Source of the DNA: Sanchytrium tribonematis
Taxonomy: Eukaryota > Sanchytriomycota > Sanchytriomycetes > Sanchytriales > Sanchytriaceae
Assembly: GCA_018985235.1 (NCBI GenBank)
Contig: JADGIG010000190.1
Coordinates: 1 to 13,422, forward strand
Direction of reading: 5' to 3'
DNA length: 13,422 nucleotides
Made by a program: the position numbers and the translations under genes. Positions 1 through 7,834 of the stretch are shown here, one piece after another. Position 1 is the first letter of the stretch. Each line of letters begins with the position of its first letter. The notes beneath the pieces were generated by a model. That model saw nothing but the letters and a program-made list of their open reading frames with translations, ran no database searches and was not told where the DNA came from.

Positions 1-329
1 AGCAATTTATTTCGACATTACAAAGTAGATGTAAATGCGAATTTGAAGATTCAAGGATACTTTCGTCTAAAATTTTAAGTAATCTTGCAACTGAATTCAC
101 ACAGTACCAAACTAACTCTTTTGTGTATGAAGTCTTAATATCAGAGGATTCTGTTGAAGTTGCGTACAATCTGGCGAATTGTTTAATTCATTTAAATGGC
201 GAAATTGTTGATATTCTTCGCAGTTTTAGAAATAAGGAAATAAACAAAGTTATTGGAGTGAATGAGGAAGTGGATCAAGTTGAGTGGCTAATGTCAATCG
301 AGAAGGTAGAACAGCAAGATTGCTATTAA
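1..329 (+). CDS. C-terminal end of an unrecognised protein (5' part outside window)
   Basis: The reading frame is open from the left edge (first full codon at base 3) to a TAA at 327-329, giving about 108 visible residues. A GTG at 123 could be mistaken for a start, but the frame continues upstream without a stop, so this is the tail of a longer gene. The visible part looks like a mixed helical, acidic globular domain and ends in a Val-Glu-Gln-Gln-Asp-Cys-Tyr tail. There is no membrane segment and no motif I recognise, so I assign no function. It converges on the AC19 gene, and the two stop codons overlap inside one TTAA. The frame is confident; the identity is unknown. Confidence 0.7.
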   Translation, partial: QFISTLQSRCKCEFEDSRILSSKILSNLATEFTQYQTNSFVYEVLISEDSVEVAYNLANCLIHLNGEIVDILRSFRNKEINKVIGVNEEVDQVEWLMSIEKVEQQDCY

Positions 330-640
330 AAATTTACTACTGCTTCTTGCCAAGTTGTTTCCATATGATCTACAATCTGAAGTAAATTTGTAAAAGCGTC
401 ATCTAAAACTAATGATGCAGGATGCTCCGCAGTCTGAATTCGTAAATGTATTCGATTATCGCTAGGGTGTGGAATCGAATAGGCAGCAAATTCAACTCTT
501 TCGTCTTTCATTAACATCCATCTCAATAAATTTCCTATTGTATGGTCTTCGTTTTCAATGCTGAAAGTGGCGCAGGTTTTGTTATCGTGCTCACTTAATA
601 ATATTATTTTTTGAGTTGTCAATAATTCGCTCGTTGACAT
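326..640 (-). CDS. RPC19: RNA polymerase I and III subunit AC19 (RPAC2)
   Basis: This is the small alpha-like subunit that pairs with AC40 to nucleate assembly of RNA polymerases I and III in the nucleus. The 104-residue product is nearly all Rpb11/RPB-L domain. It has the family signature EDHTIGNLLRWMLMKD at about residues 31-46, followed by VEFAAYSIPHPS (49-60) and a short strand ending in RIQT (67-70). A C-terminal helix follows, which packs against the partner subunit. It is shorter than the yeast homologue (about 140 residues) because the disordered N-terminal extension is almost absent; the ATG at 640-638 is used. The gene ends in tandem stops (TAA then TAG). It diverges from the SWP1-like gene across 143 nt and converges on the left-edge gene. 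Confidence 0.93.
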   Translation of the reverse strand: MSTSELLTTQKIILLSEHDNKTCATFSIENEDHTIGNLLRWMLMKDERVEFAAYSIPHPSDNRIHLRIQTAEHPASLVLDDAFTNLLQIVDHMETTWQEAVVNF

Positions 641-783
641 GGAGATTCAAGGAGAGTTGCCGAAAATCTGACGCAGTAGCTTGATTGCGAATCTAATTTT
701 ATCATAGTTAAATTATAATTAAGTTTCCAGCATTGATACTTATATTCATTTATATATTCAATCGCTCTTATAACCCGTGTATC
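641..783. promoter_or_regulatory. Shared divergent promoter region of RPC19 and SWP1-like gene
   Basis: These 143 nt separate the start codon of RPC19 (minus strand) from the first ATG of the SWP1-like gene (plus strand), so both promoters must lie here or extend into the coding regions. The right half is AT-rich (690-775). I saw no clear TATA box in either orientation and no match to a well-known fungal factor site. An acceptor-like TTTCCAG sits at 724-730, but no matching donor or branch point could be identified. Confidence 0.5.
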
Positions 784-1464
784 ATGTTTTGGCAATTTCA
801 ATTTGCATTCGCTGCAGTCAAGGTCGTTCAAACCGATGGCACTGAGGTTTTGAGTAAAGATTCTGGAAAATCTATCAAAGTACAACCTCAAACTAATCAG
901 TTAATCATCAATTTTCCAAATCTCAAATCTTGTCACATCAAAGGTGCTGAGCTCGTGTCTTTCAAAACCACAAAGCAGAACAGAGATTCAGTATGTGAAA
1001 TCGAGATCCCTTTGGAGACAAAAATACCATTTACAAGCACAGTAGAACTCATTGTAGTTGGAGACAGCACTGAAACCGTTGAATTGCAGGACTTTGCATC
1101 AAAAATTGCAAGCCTTAGTAGTGACATCGAGGAGGAACCTTTTACAAAATTAAACGAGATTGAGCATGTATTTGGTGGTGAGGAAGAAAGAGGTAATTGG
1201 TTTGCTACGGGCGCTATCTCAGCAGCAATTGTTATTGTACCTTGGCTTTATCTTGTTTTTCAGGCTCAAAAAGTTAGATACCGAATCTATGGGAGTGGGT
1301 TGTTATTTTTGGCATCCATAGCATGTCACTTCTTTATCAATTTTAACTTTTGGTTTCATGGAAGTTTGTTTTCCACCCTATTTCAACACTTTGTTTTGGG
1401 CATTGCTACTATTTTGTTTGGACACAAAGCATTAGTAGAAAGAATAAAATTACACCATCAATAA
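784..1464 (+). CDS. SWP1: Oligosaccharyltransferase subunit Swp1 / ribophorin II-like
   Basis: This is the delta/ribophorin II-type non-catalytic subunit of the ER oligosaccharyltransferase, which transfers N-glycans to nascent proteins. From the first ATG (784) the product is 226 residues. It has a lumenal beta-rich domain (about 12-120) and then the conserved stretch NEIEHVFGG (124-132). Three membrane helices follow, at about 139-160, 168-188 and 195-213, with the family-typical third helix in the segment SLFSTLFQHFVLGIATILFG. The C-terminal tail is short and basic. It is shorter than yeast Swp1 (286). The signal peptide is doubtful: from this ATG only about 11 hydrophobic residues precede the mature domain. 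The frame is open back to base 712 without another ATG. It converges on the SET-like gene 25 nt away. Confidence 0.82.
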   Translation: MFWQFQFAFAAVKVVQTDGTEVLSKDSGKSIKVQPQTNQLIINFPNLKSCHIKGAELVSFKTTKQNRDSVCEIEIPLETKIPFTSTVELIVVGDSTETVELQDFASKIASLSSDIEEEPFTKLNEIEHVFGGEEERGNWFATGAISAAIVIVPWLYLVFQAQKVRYRIYGSGLLFLASIACHFFINFNFWFHGSLFSTLFQHFVLGIATILFGHKALVERIKLHHQ

Positions 1465-1491
1465 ATTGTTCGAAAATATATGACATTTATT
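1460..1491. terminator. Overlapping 3'-end signals of two convergent genes
   Basis: AATAAA on the plus strand (1460-1465) contains the SWP1-like stop TAA. AATAAA on the minus strand (1491-1486) overlaps the tandem TAATAA stop of the SET-like gene. Only 25 nt lie between the two coding regions, so each mRNA must end inside the other gene or within these few bases. The hexamers are seen directly; their use as polyadenylation signals is inference. Confidence 0.5.
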
Positions 1492-3256
1492 AGTTCAAGA
1501 TATTGTTAATTTTCATTTTGGACTTGGCTCTATCTTGTATGTCTTTGAGATTCGGTAGAGTGGTATTCGAAATATCTTTAGATTCAGGCCTATCAGTTGG
1601 GCCTGATTGCTTTGACCTCTTATTAACTTCCCCAGGTAGCTGAATTTTCGGAAGTCTTTTGGTATTTTCCTGTGACAAATTGCTCTTTTGAGTTTTGTCA
1701 ATAAATTTCTTATCGTCAATCTTTTTCTTCTCAAATAATTTCGGATCAAAAATTTCATTGAGTGGTTTTAGTACTGGCTTGTTAGAAATCTGATCGGAAC
1801 CCAAGTTTTGAACTAATTTGGTTTTTTCTTGTTTCATTTCGTGGGCTTTTTTGCCTTCTTCCAACGTAGCATTTTTTGAAGGTGCCTTTAAAGTGGTAGA
1901 GACCTCTTTCTTTTTTTCTTTAAGAGAAGGTTCAATAACTATTTTCTTGGGAGAAACATGAGTGGTTGGCTTGGGATCAATTTTCATATCATTATCGGAA
2001 CTGGTAGCGCTTTTGATAACCATGTCATTGTTGATTTTTTTAAATGTTAAATCTGCATCGGGGGATTCTTCAGGAGTTTCTTCGGCGGTTTCTTCCTCTT
2101 CGCTCACTGGTTTTGGCTTCTTCTTCCTTCCTCTTTTCTTGTACACTTTTTTGGTAACTTCTTTTAAAGAGCCTTCGTCGCCCAAAGTAGCTTCTACGCT
2201 CGTGGAGTTTCTTGGTTTTCTAGATTTTGTGGATTTGGAACGACTTTTTGAGACGCTACTTTTTGGCTTTTTCTTCGTTGTCTTCGTGAAACTCTCATCA
2301 TCGGTTGACACCGAACTCTCTTCTATACTTTTGTTCATATAGTCCATATATTCGTCTTCAGATATATACGCATGTGCAGCGTCCTCTTCACATTTTCTAA
2401 GTAAATTAGGGTTCTCTATTGTCAACAATCTAGTAGGTGCCCAACTTTGAAAAGCAATTTCGTTTGATAAAACTATTCTTTCCCTACTGGGCCAATCTCT
2501 ATAATAAATTGATCTATGAACAGCGCACTTATAGCAGCAATCCAAATTATGGAAAGTATGGTACAATTCATCATACACCTTTTTTTCCATGTCAGTCACA
2601 TCTGGATCAGATATGTATTTTTCTCTATATTCATAATTCATGAAAGGAAGGCCTTCTGAGAGAGGTATGGAATACGTTTGCTTACAGCGTTTACAAACTG
2701 GGTATTGAATCAATTTCCTCTCTCCTTTTATTACAAGACTGCACTTCGGAAAAGTCACAAGTTCTCCTGGCTCTATCTTTCTCGTGGCTTTCATCTCAAT
2801 TTTTATGCCTGAAATTTCAAAAGTGGCATTTGGATTGTCACTCCATCGACAATATAAAATAGGGCCCACTAAGCACCCATCAATGATGTACGAACATACA
2901 CCCAAATCATCATTTTCGCTTAAATACTCTCTAGCTGTCATCCAAAAATCATTTTGTTGAACGGCAAAATCAACTTTGCAAAATGCGTCCCATAGAGACA
3001 TCCAACTATGAACAATTTCTCTAGCATATGGATCAGAGATTTTCTTGACAGCTTTGATATCTTCAGCGATGATCTCATACAGACTTGCACCATTAAATCC
3101 TTCAAAATATGAATCAACATACCTTCGAATTTTGTATAGCACAAAAAAGTTGGGCATCGCATTCTTAAAATTGTACATTTGCAAAAACAAAGTTCTAAAT
3201 GCCACTTCTGGAAAATCGGGTACATGCTCTGTTTGCTGAACGTCCATTGCTGTCAT
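1490..3256 (-). CDS. Set9/Suv4-20-like protein with degenerate SET domain and charged tail
   Basis: The predicted product is 588 residues. Residues 28-82 resemble the N-terminal helical region of Set9/Suv4-20 H4K20 methyltransferases (a Tyr-rich segment, then a LYEIIAEDI helix). Residues 127-169 resemble the C-terminal half of a SET domain: GPILYCRWSDNPNATF, then a strand and ATRKIEPGELVTF, as in the family's GPARFxNHDCxPNA...AxRxIxPGEEIT. The Asn-His-x-Cys cofactor motif and the following Tyr are replaced, so methyltransferase activity is doubtful. Cys188/191 and Cys241/244 form two CxxC pairs, possibly a zinc site. Residues 305-588 are Lys/Ser/Glu-rich and disordered, with an AT-hook-like RGRKKKPKP at 375-383, which suggests a nuclear, DNA- or chromatin-binding protein. 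The start is the ATG at 3256; a second in-frame ATG lies three codons on. The family call is moderate; the coding region is firm. Confidence 0.45.
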   Translation of the reverse strand: MTAMDVQQTEHVPDFPEVAFRTLFLQMYNFKNAMPNFFVLYKIRRYVDSYFEGFNGASLYEIIAEDIKAVKKISDPYAREIVHSWMSLWDAFCKVDFAVQQNDFWMTAREYLSENDDLGVCSYIIDGCLVGPILYCRWSDNPNATFEISGIKIEMKATRKIEPGELVTFPKCSLVIKGERKLIQYPVCKRCKQTYSIPLSEGLPFMNYEYREKYISDPDVTDMEKKVYDELYHTFHNLDCCYKCAVHRSIYYRDWPSRERIVLSNEIAFQSWAPTRLLTIENPNLLRKCEEDAAHAYISEDEYMDYMNKSIEESSVSTDDESFTKTTKKKPKSSVSKSRSKSTKSRKPRNSTSVEATLGDEGSLKEVTKKVYKKRGRKKKPKPVSEEEETAEETPEESPDADLTFKKINNDMVIKSATSSDNDMKIDPKPTTHVSPKKIVIEPSLKEKKKEVSTTLKAPSKNATLEEGKKAHEMKQEKTKLVQNLGSDQISNKPVLKPLNEIFDPKLFEKKKIDDKKFIDKTQKSNLSQENTKRLPKIQLPGEVNKRSKQSGPTDRPESKDISNTTLPNLKDIQDRAKSKMKINNILN

Positions 3257-3280
3257 CAGGTTTCAAGTTACAAAAAATAT

Positions 3281-3286
3281 TTTATT
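3281..3286 (-). terminator. AATAAA hexamer containing the AROM stop codon
   Basis: Read on the minus strand, the AROM stop TAA (3284-3282) lies within AATAAA and is followed by a T-rich run. The next gene's ATG is at 3256, so any cleavage here would fall at or inside the downstream gene. The hexamer is seen; its function is inferred. Confidence 0.4.
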
Positions 3287-6200
3287 TTTGTTTGTAAAAA
3301 TTTTGGTACACGGCTTTTCGCATGGAATTTCGAGGTGCTGTTGTTTCTGTCCAAATTTCAAATTGTTGGTAACCCTGAGCAATTAATATATCAATTCCAG
3401 CTACATTTTTGGAAATTTGCTTCATAAATGGAGTGTCTCTTGGAGAATAACTTAATTCTACCAAATAATCAGACTTTGGAAGTTGAAAAGTTTGTGCAGT
3501 GTGTGGAATAGTGGCAATTATTAGATCGAATTCTCCTGTAAGTTCCGTTAAAACCTCGCCCTGAAATTGATCGGCTAATGAGCGTGCTTTCTCAATCGTT
3601 CTATTCCAAATAAATAGACTAACATGCCACTGATTAACCGCATAACAAGCTGCTCTTGATGTTCCACCTGCTCCAATAACCAAGACATTATTAGGTTTTC
3701 TTCCTAATAGATTTAATGCGCAATCTCGGACACCGATCCAATCAGTGTTGTACCCATGCAGCTTGCCATTTATCTTTTTTACAGTATTAACTGCTCCAAT
3801 TGCTTTTGACTCAGGACTCAAGTAATCGCAGAAGTTTAAAATAGATTCTTTCAATGGAATGGTAACAGACGCGCCGCCAAAATCATCATCCTTTAAGATA
3901 GTGGATAATTTTTCTACATTGTTCGCTTCGAACAAGTTGTATTTGTATGGAAAGCCGACGACTTGAAATCCGCAGTTGTGTAGCGTTGGTGATTGACTTG
4001 TCGAAATTGGATAACCAAATAAGTAAAATTGTAAAGGCTTTACAATTCCTAGCTGGGATTTAATTTCATTAATTTTCTGCCATGTTAGTTGTCCAGTGGC
4101 TGCTTTGGATAGTTTTGCATGTGTTACCGGAACGAATTCTGAGAAGATTCGAGACAATGGTGCACCATTTCCCATATTGCAACAAATTAGCTTCTTAGTA
4201 AAATTATCGTTAAACCACTTTTTAAATTGCAACAGAGGGTCGAGATCTTCTCCAAAACCAATGATTTTGACCAAATCTTCTTTTTGCTGCATTTTATTAG
4301 CAATGTTTCGGGTCTCAAATGACATCCAGTCAATTGGTTCAAACGAATGGTAGGAACTAATGATTTTAGATTTGGTTTTGATATCAATATTTCTACAAAA
4401 TTCAATATCAATATATTCGCATGACCACTTGGAGGCAGCCTCTAAAAGAGATTTGTACTGTTTTTCATCGTAAATAAATTTTCCTCCTTCAAGATTTGTT
4501 CGTACTGTAAAAATAATTGGTTTTTTAATAAGATATTTTAAATAAAATATCTGCTCACCGATTTTGTCGAGATCTCTAGAATCTAAAAGGTCAACTCGCA
4601 CTTCAACAGCTGAAGCGGAATCAGTAATTTCAAGTAACTGTTCATTCTCAATAAATGTGTAATTTGGCATGGTTAGACAAACAAAATTAGTTTCTGCTCC
4701 ACAAGTGGGCTTTAATATACCATTCACAAAGTCAACGAAGAGGTTTTGCAATAGATCAAAGTCGTAACGTCCATTGATTTTAAAGCATCTGAATTCGAAG
4801 TCACAAGTGTCATAATACGCAGCATGCCTTCGATTATAGACATTTAAGAAAGGCTCTTCATATTTCGGACGATTTTCGTCATTTAAAAATTCTTGTTGAA
4901 GATCTTTTGAATCCCGTTGTAGAAAAATTACAATATCGGAACATTCTTGAAGTGCCATTTTTGAATTTTCAAAGTCAATAATTCCTCCCCCGCAAGAAAT
5001 AACAGTCTTGTTCCTTACCATTGCTTTTTTTAAAATTTTATATTCTATTTCTCTAAAATTTTGCCATCCCATCTGCTCAATATGCTCCTTGATTGAGCTC
5101 CCCAAGGAACATTTTATTTCATCGTCTAGATCCAAGAATGAATATTGCAATTTTGAGGCCAAAAACTTTCCAAAATGTGACTTACCCACTCCTCTCATAC
5201 CAATTAGATATATATTTTGAGTGTTTTCTTCAAATTTTTGCTCAGGTATTTCCACTCCTTCCATTTTTACTTCGAAAGTATTTTTAAGAATATCAAACCA
5301 TTGTGGAAAAGTTTTCTCGACACATTTACGATCATTTAAAACGCAACCTTGTTTTACGCCGAGAAGGGAAAAACTCATGGCTACTCTATGATCTTCCTGG
5401 CAATCAATAAAACCTTCCTTAAGGTCATTTTGAGGAAACACTGTCATTCCATCTCCAAACTCTTCTGTTTTCACCCCAAAGGTTTTCAAACCTTCACGCA
5501 TTGCTGTGATTCTGTTGCATTCTTTCACCCTTTGATTTGCAATTCCAGATATCTTAGTATATCCCTCAGTAGTGATTGCACCCAAGGCTGCGGCAGTAAG
5601 AAATGCATCAGTCAAAACTTCCATGTCAATGTCGAATAAGGGTAGACATCTGGGAACACCAATTACTGAGGTGTATTTATCTTGAATTACCTCACACCCC
5701 ATTTTTCCTAAAATTATTTTTGCAAATTTAGAGTCCCCTTGAGTGGAATCAGCACTCAAATGAGGAATAGTAACTTTGGTGTTGGTTACAGCCGCAAAAG
5801 CTAAAGGGTATGTGGCTGAAGAAGCGTCTGGTTCTACGAAATAATCAAGTGGATTCTCATAGCATTTCCGAGGGATCTTGAAAGTAAACTGATCAATTTG
5901 CTCAACCTCAACGCCAAATTTAGCCATAATATCTAAAGTCATATCGATATATTGACGACTGATAACCGTGCCGCCAGTAAGCTTTAAAGTAACTTGCTCT
6001 AATGCGTAAGGAGCACATAGAAGTATCGAAGAAACATATTGGGATGAAATTTTTGCGTCTAGCTCAATTAAACCACCTTTGAATCCTTTTGAGATAATTT
6101 TCAAAGGTAGGCAGCCACTCTTCTCCAGATACTCAATAGTACAACCAGAAGTTCTAAGAGCATCGACTAATGGATGGATTGGTCTCAATTTCATTCTTTC

Positions 6201-7688
6201 ATTACCTGTCAAAGTGACTTCGCCACAAATTAAATTAAGGGCAGTTGTTAGAAATCTGGCCGCTGTTCCTGCATTGCTGATGAATATCTCCTTTTCAGGT
6301 AGCGAAATCTTACCTCCTCCGCCGTTGATCAAAATCGTATTGCCATTTTCCAAAAATTCAAAGGAGCAGACTTTAAGCATTTTAAGAGCATTTAACATTA
6401 CCTGTGTGTCCTCAGAGTGTAAAAGGTTCTGGATTTTGATAGAACCTTGTCCAAGTGCCGCAACTAGCAAGACTCTGTTTGACAAAGATTTCGAACCAGG
6501 AACCTCAAGTTCGAACTCCTTCGTGTTACTACAAAATGGATATATACGTATACCTTTACACAAATGCAATTCCAGAACATTTTTTTCTACTATTGAAGCT
6601 TGATTTTCGACAGTTGATCCAATATCTTTGAGAAGAACAACTTTAATCTTTTTACCTGAATTCTTTTTATCAATTGCTATGTAACTCATCAATTTTTTTA
6701 GACTGATGTCTCTATTCTTGATACGAGATCTCAGTGAATCGGAAAAAAAGTTGGTTGGTAATTTAAAAGTTTTCAACAATCGCTCTAGCCTTCCCAAAGA
6801 AACATGACTGAGATTGTTCAAATGTCGAGAAATTTCTGCTTCTATAGTCATTCCTAAAGAAACGCATTCACCATGTAAGAGGTCTGGAAATACGGCGGCC
6901 TCGATGCCATGACCAACAGTATGCCCGAAATTCAGCAATCCCCGCAATCCGCCTTCTTTTTCATCTTTAGTTACGATTGCAGCCTTAATTTTGACGGACT
7001 CTTCGACAATATGGATTAATATACTCGCAATTGCATCCGAAAATAATCCATTTTGTAAAGACAAGGAATTGAGCAAATTATCAGCATTCTCTTCTAAAAA
7101 TAAAAACTCTCTGCTATTACCAATTGCAGCTGTTTTTATCACCTCTGCCATTCCATTGCAAAAATGTCTTTCTGGAAGTGTGACTAAATATCGAACATCA
7201 ATAAAAACATGTATTGGCTGATGAAAAGCTCCAATTAAATTTTTACCAGATTTAGTGTCGAGTCCTGTTTTGCCTCCAATACTTGAATCAACCATTGCTA
7301 ATAGCGTGGTTGGTATCTGTATGACAGGAACACCTCGCATGTAGGTACTAGCTACGAATCCGACTAAATCACCAACAACTCCTCCTCCTAACGCTATTAA
7401 AATTGTGTCTCGATGGCACTTATTAGATAGTAAGAAATCTTCTATTTTCTCTTTTGTGGACCTAGTTTTGAACACTTCTCCATCCGCAATGCAAAATTTG
7501 AGAACAGTTTTTTCGGTTTCCAATAAATTCTTTTGCAACTCATTCACATATCCCAGTTTTTCAATAGCTATATCTGATATAATAGCGATTGTAGAGCATG
7601 GCTTTTGAATGACAAAATCATTTATAACACCTTGTAAATTGTGCCCTATTGTAATTGATTCTTTGCCAAGAATAGAAACGTGTTTCAT
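3282..7688 (-). CDS. ARO1: Pentafunctional AROM polypeptide (shikimate pathway steps 2-6)
   Basis: One 1468-residue chain carries five enzymes that turn DAHP into EPSP, the chorismate precursor, in the cytosol. 3-Dehydroquinate synthase is at about 1-385 (GGGVVGDLVGF 101-111, IPTTLLAMVDSSIGGKTG, HTVGHGIEAA 256-265). EPSP synthase is at about 390-805 (GSKSLSNR 398-405, NAGTAARFLT 472-481, RVKECNRI 720-727, EKTFPQW). Shikimate kinase is at about 825-990 (P-loop GMRGVGKS 830-837, DLDDE, SCGGG). Type I dehydroquinase is at about 1000-1210 (His1114 and Schiff-base Lys1141 kept). Shikimate dehydrogenase is at about 1218-1468 (SQSP, Lys1280, NTDW 1314-1317, GAGGTSRA 1339-1346, NRT 1362-1364). All key residues I could locate are intact. 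It is about 120 residues shorter than yeast Aro1 (1588), largely from tight linkers and loops. The start is ATG 7688; non-ATG codons continue upstream. Confidence 0.98.
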   Translation of the reverse strand: MKHVSILGKESITIGHNLQGVINDFVIQKPCSTIAIISDIAIEKLGYVNELQKNLLETEKTVLKFCIADGEVFKTRSTKEKIEDFLLSNKCHRDTILIALGGGVVGDLVGFVASTYMRGVPVIQIPTTLLAMVDSSIGGKTGLDTKSGKNLIGAFHQPIHVFIDVRYLVTLPERHFCNGMAEVIKTAAIGNSREFLFLEENADNLLNSLSLQNGLFSDAIASILIHIVEESVKIKAAIVTKDEKEGGLRGLLNFGHTVGHGIEAAVFPDLLHGECVSLGMTIEAEISRHLNNLSHVSLGRLERLLKTFKLPTNFFSDSLRSRIKNRDISLKKLMSYIAIDKKNSGKKIKVVLLKDIGSTVENQASIVEKNVLELHLCKGIRIYPFCSNTKEFELEVPGSKSLSNRVLLVAALGQGSIKIQNLLHSEDTQVMLNALKMLKVCSFEFLENGNTILINGGGGKISLPEKEIFISNAGTAARFLTTALNLICGEVTLTGNERMKLRPIHPLVDALRTSGCTIEYLEKSGCLPLKIISKGFKGGLIELDAKISSQYVSSILLCAPYALEQVTLKLTGGTVISRQYIDMTLDIMAKFGVEVEQIDQFTFKIPRKCYENPLDYFVEPDASSATYPLAFAAVTNTKVTIPHLSADSTQGDSKFAKIILGKMGCEVIQDKYTSVIGVPRCLPLFDIDMEVLTDAFLTAAALGAITTEGYTKISGIANQRVKECNRITAMREGLKTFGVKTEEFGDGMTVFPQNDLKEGFIDCQEDHRVAMSFSLLGVKQGCVLNDRKCVEKTFPQWFDILKNTFEVKMEGVEIPEQKFEENTQNIYLIGMRGVGKSHFGKFLASKLQYSFLDLDDEIKCSLGSSIKEHIEQMGWQNFREIEYKILKKAMVRNKTVISCGGGIIDFENSKMALQECSDIVIFLQRDSKDLQQEFLNDENRPKYEEPFLNVYNRRHAAYYDTCDFEFRCFKINGRYDFDLLQNLFVDFVNGILKPTCGAETNFVCLTMPNYTFIENEQLLEITDSASAVEVRVDLLDSRDLDKIGEQIFYLKYLIKKPIIFTVRTNLEGGKFIYDEKQYKSLLEAASKWSCEYIDIEFCRNIDIKTKSKIISSYHSFEPIDWMSFETRNIANKMQQKEDLVKIIGFGEDLDPLLQFKKWFNDNFTKKLICCNMGNGAPLSRIFSEFVPVTHAKLSKAATGQLTWQKINEIKSQLGIVKPLQFYLFGYPISTSQSPTLHNCGFQVVGFPYKYNLFEANNVEKLSTILKDDDFGGASVTIPLKESILNFCDYLSPESKAIGAVNTVKKINGKLHGYNTDWIGVRDCALNLLGRKPNNVLVIGAGGTSRAACYAVNQWHVSLFIWNRTIEKARSLADQFQGEVLTELTGEFDLIIATIPHTAQTFQLPKSDYLVELSYSPRDTPFMKQISKNVAGIDILIAQGYQQFEIWTETTAPRNSMRKAVYQNFYKQK

Positions 7689-7834
7689 GAGGTAAATTTG
7701 AATGCGGAGTTTAAAAGTGAATTCGAGAAGAAGTTATCGAACCTGAAAGAAATCAAAAAGATTGAAGATCATAATGTTTAAGGTTATATAGACAAATTTA
7801 TTTTGGTTTGACCCCGTGAGGCTTTATTTCAAAA
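7689..7834. promoter_or_regulatory. Divergent promoter region of AROM and TVP38-like gene
   Basis: These 146 nt separate two start codons that point apart. A TATATA at 7785-7790 reads the same on both strands. It lies about 97 nt upstream of the AROM ATG and 45 nt upstream of the TVP38-like ATG, so it could act as a TATA element for AROM. No Gcn4 site (TGACTC/TGAGTCA type) is present, although yeast ARO1 is under general amino acid control. A 12-codon upstream reading frame on the minus strand occupies 7772-7734. Confidence 0.45.
7734..7772 (-). other. Possible upstream reading frame in the AROM leader
   Basis: ATG at 7772-7770 opens a 12-codon frame (MIFNLFDFFQVR) closed by TAA at 7736-7734, 45 nt before the AROM start. 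If the transcript begins upstream of it, it could limit AROM translation. If the TATATA at 7785-7790 is the TATA box, transcription more likely starts downstream of this ATG, and the frame would not be in the mRNA. The reading frame is seen; any role is speculative. Confidence 0.2.

Noticed and set aside
123-329. Separate 68-residue gene starting at GTG 123
   Set aside because: The frame is open without a stop to the left edge, so GTG is an internal Val codon of a longer gene.
619-891. 90-codon minus-strand frame overlapping RPC19 and SWP1 starts
   Set aside because: It lies antisense to the SWP1-like coding region and covers the shared promoter, with low-complexity composition and no family resemblance.
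1962-2342. 126-codon hydrophobic plus-strand frame
   Set aside because: It is the antisense shadow of the Lys/Ser/Glu-rich tail of the SET-like gene; such tails read in reverse give Leu/Phe/Ser-rich frames.
6079-6603. 174-codon plus-strand frame inside AROM
   Set aside because: It is entirely antisense to the conserved EPSP synthase domain and has no recognisable features.
7735-7772. Intron acceptor (TTTCTTTCAG) in the AROM leader on the minus strand
   Set aside because: A pyrimidine-rich tract ending in CAG is visible, but there is no donor or branch point in the short leader, and the ATG at 7688 starts a complete dehydroquinate synthase domain.
7689-7834. Gcn4-type control element for AROM
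   Set aside because: No TGACTC or its complement was found in the 146-nt region.
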